A DNA stretch of 10,268 nt. Source: Planctomycetota bacterium (GTDB lineage: Bacteria > Planctomycetota > Planctomycetia > Planctomycetales > Planctomycetaceae). The notes under the pieces are model-generated. The model saw only the letters and a program-made list of their open reading frames with translations, was not told the DNA's origin and ran no database searches. Made by a program: the position numbers and the translations under genes. Numbering within the stretch: the first letter of the stretch is position 1; each line of letters opens with the position of its first letter. The DNA is taken from positions 1-10,268 of the forward strand of contig JAJRTM010000078.1 of the NCBI GenBank assembly GCA_024278285.1, in the 5' to 3' direction. This document shows, piece after piece, positions 1-5,512 of this stretch.

Positions 1-2
1 GA

Positions 3-92
3 TTAAAACAAGCCCGAGCACCAACGCAAAAGGAAAGCCTGCTTGATCGAGTGGTTCTGCAAGCCGATGCAGAGATCTTGCCCGCCGCCTGA
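3..92 (+). CDS. Possible 3' end of a gene entering from the left edge
   Basis: Frame 3 is open from the window edge to a TGA at 90-92 and encodes 29 residues, ending LLDRVVLQADAEILPAA. The peptide is charged and helix-prone, as expected of a real C-terminus, whereas the other two plus-strand frames hit stops early or read as low-complexity sequence. I do not recognise the family and cannot infer a function from so short a tail. It would converge on the decayed transposase that follows. It could equally be a chance open frame; the upstream sequence would decide. Confidence 0.3.
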   Translation, partial: LKQARAPTQKESLLDRVVLQADAEILPAA

Positions 93-196
93 AATCCAGC
101 AACCACCGCAACCCCGCCTCTCCCCAATTTCCGTTTTCCGAAAACAGAAAACCTTAACCCTGCGCAATACTCAAACAACCACACAATAGACAGCTA

Positions 197-1122
197 CATG
201 TAAAAGTCGTGAACGCTCAACTCTTTACTTTTACGCTAACGCCACACGCTTAAAACTTCAATATACTCGGGAGCTAACAAGCTGGATGCCAGCCGCGTCT
301 TGGCGTTTTCGCGGCGGGAAGCATCGCGCAAATCCAACAGCGTGACCGCCACGGCTGACAACAACGCAATCGCTGGTTCCAGACGCGAAGTGGTTGTAAA
401 CTGCATCTCTTCAATTCGACAACCGGTCTTCATCGCCTTGTACTACTAACGGTAAAAGTTTACGAACGGTTCGCAAATATTAGAAAATCAGTATTTGGTT
501 ACGGCGGTCAAAACAGACCAGCCGTGCTGGGTAGTTCTTCCACAATCCACCTCTGTTCGTACCAGCCAGCCACACGAATCGCATCGTCGTATGTTTCGGT
601 GCGTTCGTTTGTCGCCAAAACCACGTACATCGGTAAATTGTCATCACCATGATTGCCACTCTTTGCATGAGGCGGGCAGACAAGAACCGCACCGCCACGC
701 ACAATAAACTCTGCATTCTTTCTGGCTTTGCGGCTATACGTCCATCGTGAATCGCCCCAGTTCGCCTGCCAGCGATGTCAAAGAGGTATAGTCTAATTCG
801 AGGCATCATGCAGAAAAAGTATCGGAGATGCCTCTGCTTCGATTTGCGAAAATGTGTGCTGCCGCATGGCACCAATGAAGGCTTCGTGGGTCACATCGTC
901 GGCATCACAAAGTCGATAGAAAGCTCGTAAATCTGCGGGCGAAGCCAATTTGTCGGGCAACGTTCCTCCCAAGTGTCGTCTCATCAAATCAAAAATCTGA
1001 ACCAGCCGCGCCGTTCGCCTTTTGTCTCCCAATTGAGCGTGACCAAACAGAGATTGTCCAAGACTCAGGTCCGTTTCAAAGTCAGCCGCTTCACAGTCAG
1101 CCGCTTTGCATCCAGTAGGCAT
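197..1122 (-). pseudogene. Decayed IS4-family (Tn5-like) transposase
   Basis: These are remnants of one transposase, a nuclear DDE enzyme that cuts and joins insertion-sequence ends. The N-terminal part (1122 down to about 795) has the Tn5-type DNA-binding domain: LGDKRRTARLV, then LRAFYRLCDADDVTHEAF, then ILFLHDA just before the first catalytic Asp region. The start at 1122 (MPTG...) is chosen because GGAGG lies 8 bases upstream. After HDA the frame shifts: LELDYTSLTSLAGELG reads in another frame and ends in TAG. The second catalytic Asp region is missing. A C-terminal part resumes near 740 with MYVVLATNERTETYDDAIR and WYEQRWIVEE, which carries the catalytic Glu motif. About 100 bp of unrelated sequence follows, then KAMKTGCRIEEMQ to EVLSVWR (about 442-236). 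After a TAG, recognisable similarity ends with KELSVHDFYM near 197. The gene is clearly dead. I found no convincing terminal inverted repeats. Confidence 0.85.
443..536. other. Foreign ~95-bp segment inside the transposase remnant
   Basis: On the minus strand, the transposase motif RWIVEE breaks off near 537 and its expected continuation (a K-A-M-K-T-G stretch) resumes near 442 in a different frame. The bases between do not fit the family in any frame. They could be a small inserted repeat or filler left by a rearrangement. There is only a weak hint of matching ends (CTAC followed by ACGG at both sides on the minus strand). The boundaries are approximate, judged from where the protein similarity stops and restarts. 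Confidence 0.4.
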
Positions 1123-1170
1123 CACCAAATCCTCCATGGGAGAACAAAAATAAGGGAGCAGTGATTTCAT

Positions 1171-1454
1171 CCTACGAGCCTGCCTTATTGATGCAGGAAG
1201 ATATTTTACAATGCAAAATTAACAATGCTCTGCGAATTATCAATGCTCCTTCCCACGACACAAGTTACGCTCACGCAGGCTGGCAAAAAGAAAATGATAT
1301 TTGTAATCTCGGCCAATGGCTTATGGTAAAACTTAAGGTCAAGACCCAGCCTACACTGATTATAAACGAGATGAAATAAAATCGAAGGGGTAGCGGAGAT
1401 GTACCTGGTCGCGGGTTTGCGGCAGTTGTTTTTCTGTTTAATGCCCGTCTTCAT
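1171..1454. other. 284-bp gap between transposase remnant and discoidin gene
   Basis: This AT-rich stretch lies between the 5' end of the broken transposase and the 3' end of the discoidin-domain gene, both on the minus strand. Short open frames exist on both strands, including a 72-codon frame on the plus strand at 1161-1379. None has a clear Shine-Dalgarno sequence, a recognised domain or coding-like composition. I see no strong terminator hairpin behind the discoidin gene. It probably contains the old insertion-sequence flank and promoter plus the 3' untranslated end of the upstream gene. Confidence 0.4.
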
Positions 1455-3602
1455 TCAGAAGTTCCACAAGAACAGGTTTTTGTTTCGCAGGTCGGCCAAT
1501 TTGGCGGGGTCGGCTTCCAGTTCCAGTAATGCCTGAACCAGATAGCCCTGGCCTTCGATTGCGCTGTAATGTGTACGGCCTGCAAATCCACGAAGTAACT
1601 TTCCTGTCCATAAATGATCGAGGGCTTCATCGGCAACCTGTTTGGCAAGCTTGCGATAACGAGTATCGTTAGTGAGCCGTTCCATCTGCAGGTAAAACGA
1701 AATCAACTGACCATAGTTGGAGGCCATCGTGCCATATTTTCCGTTTGCGGGCAGGTTCCGAGAGTAACAGTCAGCGAGGCGGACGGCATGGGCCTTTAAT
1801 TGTTGATCGTTCAGATATTCAGCAGCCATCGCAAAAGTCATCAAAGTGCCAAGCGGTTCTTCAAAGCCGTAAGCGTAGTCCTTCCATAAGTCCATGTGAC
1901 CGGTCGGACTGAATTTACTGTAGGAGGTCCCCTGGAGATTTCGTGTTCCATCATTTGGAGTTCCATCAAGAGCCAGTAATGCCCATGGCCTTTGAGCTTT
2001 TTCATCCCAGCCATATTGTGTCCAGGCCAACAATGTTTTGTGAGCCATGTCGATCAGTTCCTGGTTGTTAGTCAATCGCCCAGCCATCAGCACGCGACAG
2101 GCCCATTTTCCAGGAATGGTCGTATCGGAATACATATTATCAAATCGGCTCTTATCATTTTTGGGAGGGACGTTTGTGAATAAATTCGTTGTTTTATTAC
2201 GTTGGTCCCAGTGGTAATGGGCAATCTGTAAAGCACGATCAAGCCAGGGGCCATCCGGAGAGAGTGTATGTTGATAAGCACAACACAAAATAATTTCTCC
2301 CGCAGCAGACGCGAATGCCAAGCCATGCCCTTTGGGACGCGAGGTGGAATGTCGACAAATTTCTCCCGTCTTTTCATCTGTGTGCCAAAACCAAAACTGT
2401 TTCATCTCGCTGCTGAAAACTTCTGGCTGCGTTTGATATAAGGTCGGCCACTGCGGTAAAACCACACCTACGAGCTCATGAATATCGCGGTTTCCGAGGC
2501 CATCGTGTTGAATGTTTTCTGAATAAACATTCTGGGAAACATGAACTCCCCACTGTAGAAGGCCCGTTTTATGGTTAAAAAAACGCTTGCAGTAAGAACG
2601 GACATAATCATCAACGGCGGGTGTAAAAGTTTTTTTGCCAGTCAAAAGATCATGCAGAATTGCAGCGCGAATCATCGGCTGATCCACGTAAAGATTTGAA
2701 GAGCCGGCGGCACGTTGGCCAGGACGAATCGCTGACTGTCCGCGTCCGTAAGGGGCAAGCCAGCTTGCTGCAGAACGCTCTAAGGCATCGTTATAGCGGG
2801 GAAAACAGTTCAACGTTTCCAGATCGAGATTCAGTACCCAAATTGGTGATTGAACCTCGCCATATCTATCGGTTCCACGTTCAATTAATGTTGCGATCGA
2901 TTGCACGGCGACATCGGTATACGATCCCCGCGGTGCAGGTTTGTAGTTAGCCAGATATTTATCGCTGGGCACTTTCGATGTCCAGGTTTTAGACCACAAC
3001 TGCATCTGAGAAGAGGGGCTGTATTTCATGGAGCCAAGTTTTACTTCGGAAATACTCTTCCAATATTCTTTTCCCCACTTTGGCCCACGGTGAGGTGTGA
3101 TACGCACATATCGACTTGTGGTTGATTTCAACGGATAGGTTTGTTTTCCTTCCTGATTGGCTTCTCCTTTGTAAACCTCTTCCCATCGCAGTCCGTCAGT
3201 AGAGGTCTCGACATGAAATCCTGTTTTTCCCTTTGTGGAAAAAGAGATGCTGATCTCATCTACTTGTGCCGGGCGACTTAGATGGAGCGTGATCCATTGG
3301 TCCTTCCCTTTTGACGACCAACTTGATTCAGGATTATTATCCACGGCGTATTGTGGAAATGTCAGAATGCCCATGGGGCGAGCTGAGACGGCATAGATGA
3401 ATGGCGCGGCCTCTTTGTCTTGATTGGCGGAAGGCTGAAAGCGAGCCATCTCCACAGGCAATATGAATTCCTGTTTTGATGCGGAGGCTTGCTCTTTGGC
3501 CTCCTGGGCAAATAGCATCGTTTCTACTTGGGGGACAACCAGCAGGAAATACAGAATTGCAGCGAGCAAGCGAGAATCTTTTTTACAGAAGTCGTTCTTC
3601 AT
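1455..3602 (-). CDS. Secreted F5/8 type C (discoidin) domain protein with helical C-terminal domain
   Basis: This 715-residue protein is probably exported. Residues 1-33 form a signal peptide with a basic start, a hydrophobic core (LLAAILYFLLVV) and likely cleavage after LFAQ. Residues about 70-190 read as a discoidin carbohydrate-binding domain: AVDNNPESSWSSKGKDQWI, then VDEISISF, HVETSTDGLRWEEV and RYVRITP. The remainder (about 200-715) is rich in Trp, Tyr and His with regularly spaced helices, such as SNYGQLISFYLQMERL and IEGQGYLVQALLELE. That pattern resembles the alpha/alpha-toroid folds of GH88/GH105-type hydrolases and several polysaccharide lyases. I could not assign a family or catalytic residues, so enzyme activity is inference. 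The start is well supported: GGTGAG lies 5 bases before ATG. It stands alone, flanked by transposase remnants on both sides, so any original partner genes may have been lost. Confidence 0.85.
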   Translation of the reverse strand: MKNDFCKKDSRLLAAILYFLLVVPQVETMLFAQEAKEQASASKQEFILPVEMARFQPSANQDKEAAPFIYAVSARPMGILTFPQYAVDNNPESSWSSKGKDQWITLHLSRPAQVDEISISFSTKGKTGFHVETSTDGLRWEEVYKGEANQEGKQTYPLKSTTSRYVRITPHRGPKWGKEYWKSISEVKLGSMKYSPSSQMQLWSKTWTSKVPSDKYLANYKPAPRGSYTDVAVQSIATLIERGTDRYGEVQSPIWVLNLDLETLNCFPRYNDALERSAASWLAPYGRGQSAIRPGQRAAGSSNLYVDQPMIRAAILHDLLTGKKTFTPAVDDYVRSYCKRFFNHKTGLLQWGVHVSQNVYSENIQHDGLGNRDIHELVGVVLPQWPTLYQTQPEVFSSEMKQFWFWHTDEKTGEICRHSTSRPKGHGLAFASAAGEIILCCAYQHTLSPDGPWLDRALQIAHYHWDQRNKTTNLFTNVPPKNDKSRFDNMYSDTTIPGKWACRVLMAGRLTNNQELIDMAHKTLLAWTQYGWDEKAQRPWALLALDGTPNDGTRNLQGTSYSKFSPTGHMDLWKDYAYGFEEPLGTLMTFAMAAEYLNDQQLKAHAVRLADCYSRNLPANGKYGTMASNYGQLISFYLQMERLTNDTRYRKLAKQVADEALDHLWTGKLLRGFAGRTHYSAIEGQGYLVQALLELEADPAKLADLRNKNLFLWNF

Positions 3603-3653
3603 ATCGTCTCACCAGTTCTTACGTTAATTGTTAGCTCAGAAAAAACACTCGGA

Positions 3654-3747
3654 AGGAAGCCTGTTGGTCGCAAACTCATTTGTTAATGCCCTTTTCTATA
3701 TTACCAAGACGGGCTGCCAATGGCGAATCTTGCCCAACGATTCCCCG
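3654..3747 (+). pseudogene. IS5-type transposase N-terminal fragment
   Basis: Two short pieces in different frames match the N-terminal DUF4096-like region of IS5-type transposases. From 3654 the frame reads RKPVGRKLI. A frameshift follows, and from about 3682 the neighbouring frame reads VNALFYITKTGCQWRILPND. The motif NAL-Y---TGCQWR-LP is characteristic of the family. Similarity stops abruptly near 3747 where the expected F/P-P-W segment should follow, so the catalytic domain is absent. The fragment lies only about 50 bp upstream of the discoidin gene start and points away from it, so an old insertion may have altered that gene's promoter. Confidence 0.7.
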
Positions 3748-3995
3748 GACTCGGCGTCATTCGTCGTCTGTGCTGCGGGGTTGGGATTGTTTGTGGGGGT
3801 TCGGAAGTTGCCTGGAGGTTGTTGCCTGGGTGGTGCCGTCGGGGAGGTCTCTTGGGGTTGTAGGTCGCCGCCCCAGTTGATGTTTGTTTCTACCGCTTTG
3901 GTGACTTGATCGACGCTACTGCCGAGGGTGTCGAGTATGTTTTCGATTTTGAAATCACTCCCGCGGCGACTAGCCCTTAAACAAGCGAGTCCCAT
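3696..3995 (-). CDS. Pro/Gln-rich hypothetical ORF fragment, chimeric at its 3' end
   Basis: This 99-codon frame reads KIENILDTLGSSVDQVTKAV, then a Pro/Gln/Asn/Thr-rich stretch (TSPTAPPRQQPPGNF, TPTNNPNPAAQTTND) that looks like a disordered tail. The last dozen codons (about 3696-3747) are antisense to the IS5 fragment, so the native 3' end was probably lost when that element inserted. The frame stays open upstream of the ATG to about 4117, reading for example AKVVYPSYEKKTNNAGEF, but I see no good start or Shine-Dalgarno sequence there. It is best viewed as the remains of a longer gene of unknown function. It may instead be non-coding: the plus strand is also open here. Confidence 0.3.
   Translation of the reverse strand: MGLACLRASRRGSDFKIENILDTLGSSVDQVTKAVETNINWGGDLQPQETSPTAPPRQQPPGNFRTPTNNPNPAAQTTNDAESGESLGKIRHWQPVLVI
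3966..3988 (-). repeat. Left copy of a dispersed inverted repeat (TCGCTTGTTTAAGG core)
   Basis: On the minus strand this reads TCGCTTGTTTAAGG followed by GCTAGTCGCC. A near-identical unit lies on the plus strand at 4393-4415, giving an inverted pair about 400 bp apart. The identical core is 14 bp (3975-3988), and the similarity continues with a one-base gap into TCGCC. The two copies bound the small basic ORF and the nested hairpin. Confidence 0.5.
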
Positions 3996-4102
3996 TTGTT
4001 GATTGGGGTTATTTTTCTGAAATACATGAAATTCTCCCGCGTTATTCGTCTTTTTTTCGTAAGACGGGTAAACAACTTTTGCACCACACGAAAGGATTTC
4101 AA

Positions 4103-4204
4103 GTGAAGAGTATTACACAGAACCAGAACGCAAAACGCAAGCGAAAACTACAACAGCGCATCGCCAAACAGCGACGTAGGGTACGCTGTGCGTACCAATT
4201 GTGA
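4103..4204 (+). CDS. Small Lys/Arg-rich ORF, hypothetical
   Basis: A GTG start at 4103 is preceded by AAAGGA about 6 bases upstream, a good Shine-Dalgarno match. The frame encodes 33 residues, beginning KSITQNQNAKRKRKLQQRI after the initiator, and is strongly basic and helical. From about residue 25 the codons and the stop are supplied by the left arm of the hairpin repeat at 4176. An insertion may therefore have truncated a longer basic protein. Beyond the repeat another open stretch without ATG (4299-4436, +) is also Lys/Arg-rich (EKARTHKIRPHKKTK) and could be the displaced remainder. No function can be assigned. It may be a chance frame. Confidence 0.3.
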   Translation: MKSITQNQNAKRKRKLQQRIAKQRRRVRCAYQL

Positions 4205-4278
4205 CTCACGCTAGAGGAGATATATTGCCATTGTAGCATACATTACTCTGCACGCGTGGTACGCACAGCGTACCTTAC
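4176..4278. repeat. Nested inverted repeat / REP-like hairpin element
   Basis: GGTACGCTGTGCGTACC (4180-4196) and its exact reverse complement GGTACGCACAGCGTACC (4258-4274) form a 17-bp inverted repeat. With one G-T pair it extends to 22 bp (4176-4197 with 4257-4278), enclosing a 59-base loop. Each arm is itself palindromic: GGTACGC pairs with GCGTACC across TGT or ACA. The element could therefore fold as one long stem or as two small hairpins. The design resembles REP/BIME or small MITE repeats. There is no coding sequence inside. Confidence 0.75.
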
Positions 4279-4392
4279 TTGCTTGAGACAAACCATAAAT
4301 TCAAAGCAAAATAAACGAACCAGAAAAAGCCCGCACGCACAAAATCCGCCCGCACAAAAAAACAAAATCTCAACCAAGAAACCCTGAAGAGA

Positions 4393-4415
4393 TCGCTTGT
4401 TTAAGGCCTATCGCC
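4393..4415 (+). repeat. Right copy of the TCGCTTGTTTAAGG inverted repeat
   Basis: TCGCTTGTTTAAGGCCTA followed by TCGCC on the plus strand matches the minus strand at 3966-3988, with an identical 14-bp core. It lies about 100 bp beyond the 3' end of scpB. It may be one of many copies in this genome, but only two can be seen in this window. Confidence 0.5.
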
Positions 4416-4513
4416 TTGCCGCTAATAACAAATTGATATCGGACAGTTATTGTTCGAACGACCCTAAGATGTTTGAATTAAGAGAGGCTCCCTTAAATCA
4501 CTCTCTCATCTGA

Positions 4514-5281
4514 CTATTTGAAGGAGAGTTCATCAGCACGTGGCAATTCGTCGAGAGAGTTCAAGCCGAACAGTTGCAGAAAGCGATCAGTCACGCAATA
4601 TTGCGGCTCTTTAGATTCTTCCGAACGACTGATCGCGACCAGTTCCCTGCGGACCAATTGTCGTAGCGAAGCCTGCACGGTTGGCTTGTCGATTTCCTGA
4701 AGTTGTTTTTTCGTCACCGGTTGTTTATACGCGATGAAGGAAAGAACTTCTGTCACATCCTGAGACAGTTTGACCTCACGCGGGCCAACGCCAAACACCA
4801 GATTGCGTTGTGTCTGGAACTGCGATTTTAATACAAGTTGATACCCATCTTCGCCCAACTGAATTTCATACGGCCTGTTTTGCGAAGCATATCGCGTGTT
4901 GATTTTTTCCACCCATTCCCGCACCGCTTCTTCTTTTGAATGGGAGCCAAGTATTTTCGATAACTTGCGGGCAGAAAGTTTTTCCCCGCCCACAAACAGA
5001 ACCGCTTCAATAATCTGATCAGGAGTGAAGCCCGGTTTCGCGACCGAATTTGATAATGCGTTAAACCCGGCTGCATTATTCTCATCGAGCTGCGGCGAAT
5101 CTTCCGCCGCGGTCTGTTGATCCTCAAGATCAAGTCCAGGCAAAGAATCCTCCAACGGCGGAATCAACCCCGCTTCTTCAGAAGCCTGTAACGCCTGTAA
5201 ATAGGCATCTTCAATCGCCTGTTCGCTGAAGACTTCTTCAGCAGTTTCATCAGCGGGATCAAATTCGGCTTCGGAATCCAT
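4514..5281 (-). CDS. scpB: SMC-Scp complex subunit ScpB
   Basis: ScpB dimers bind ScpA and, with the SMC ATPase, condense and segregate the chromosome on the nucleoid. The core starts near residue 89 with IIEAVLFVGGEKLSARKLSKIL, the first winged helix. The second is marked by VKLSQDVTEVLSFIAYKQPVT and VQASLRQLVRRELV, and the end is FLQLFGLNSLDELP, as is typical. The ATG at 5281 is preferred over one 33 codons upstream because that extension is a hydrophobic stretch foreign to the family and because GAGG precedes 5281. The resulting 255 residues exceed the usual 180-200 owing to an acidic, probably disordered N-terminal tail of about 85 residues. The usual R-G-V turn and P-G-R-P segment are replaced (EIDKP and SKEPQYCVT). 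scpA is not in the window; scpB follows the mutase gene in the same direction. Confidence 0.9.
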   Translation of the reverse strand: MDSEAEFDPADETAEEVFSEQAIEDAYLQALQASEEAGLIPPLEDSLPGLDLEDQQTAAEDSPQLDENNAAGFNALSNSVAKPGFTPDQIIEAVLFVGGEKLSARKLSKILGSHSKEEAVREWVEKINTRYASQNRPYEIQLGEDGYQLVLKSQFQTQRNLVFGVGPREVKLSQDVTEVLSFIAYKQPVTKKQLQEIDKPTVQASLRQLVRRELVAISRSEESKEPQYCVTDRFLQLFGLNSLDELPRADELSFK

Positions 5282-5376
5282 CGTGAGGCTCACCTCGTAA
5301 AACTCAGGTTCAGTTAATAAACAAGGTATAACCCAGAACAGGAATGAGAGCAAGATCGCCTTTGCATTACGCAGCA

Positions 5377-5456
5377 ACAAGAGGCTCGCGCCATGTGGGC
5401 TCTTTTTTTATTGGATGTTTCAATGATAATGCACGCACATGGCGCAAGCATCTTGT
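5377..5456. repeat. Small inverted-repeat element with 21-bp arms
   Basis: The 21 bases at 5377-5397 are the reverse complement of 5436-5456 with two mismatches; the perfect inner part is GCGCCATGTG / CACATGGCGC. The arms enclose 38 bp, including a run of seven T. The element lies between the mutase stop and the scpB start. It has the form of a miniature transposable or REP-type element. The T-run beside the left arm could also let it act as a plus-strand terminator, but no plus-strand gene precedes it. Confidence 0.65.
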
Positions 5457-5491
5457 GCCTGGCGGCACCCAACCACTGAAGTGGTCGGGCT
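5455..5491. repeat. Pair of short palindromes behind the mutase gene
   Basis: GTGCC-TGGC-GGCAC (5455-5468) is a small hairpin. It is followed directly by CCAACCACTGAAGTGGTCGG (5469-5488), a palindrome with one mismatch. They begin about 20 bp past the mutase stop codon, where a transcript end or an mRNA-stabilising hairpin would sit. There is no adjoining T-run on the minus strand, so a classical intrinsic terminator is not supported. The sequence style suggests a dispersed repeat. Confidence 0.5.
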
Positions 5492-5512
5492 ACTCTCTGG
5501 ATCTTGGTCGGC

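Noticed and set aside
131..160. Similarity of TTTTCCGAAAACAGAAAAC to the 3' part of the XylR-like gene near 9616
   Set aside because: It is short and A-rich, not in a matching reading frame, and no neighbouring regulator sequence is shared. Chance is the simplest reading.
480..875. 131-codon minus-strand ORF
   Set aside because: It is an out-of-frame reading through the decayed transposase and the foreign insert. The transposase motifs appear in the other frames.
1161..1379. 72-codon plus-strand ORF containing HAGW and CNLGQWL, reminiscent of a zinc-binding chemoreceptor (CZB) domain
   Set aside because: The His-x-x-Trp and Cys-x-x-Gly-x-Trp motifs are only about a dozen residues apart, not the spacing of the CZB fold. 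There is no clear Shine-Dalgarno sequence, and the frame overlaps the transposase remnant's 5' end.
3603..4513. CRISPR array or structured RNA gene in the large gap
   Set aside because: No direct repeats with regular spacing are present. The structures seen are isolated inverted repeats, with no recognised RNA motif.
5377..5408. Possible intrinsic terminator with a T-run at 5401-5408
   Set aside because: The T-run is on the plus strand with no plus-strand gene upstream. The hairpin next to it is better explained as an arm of the inverted repeat.
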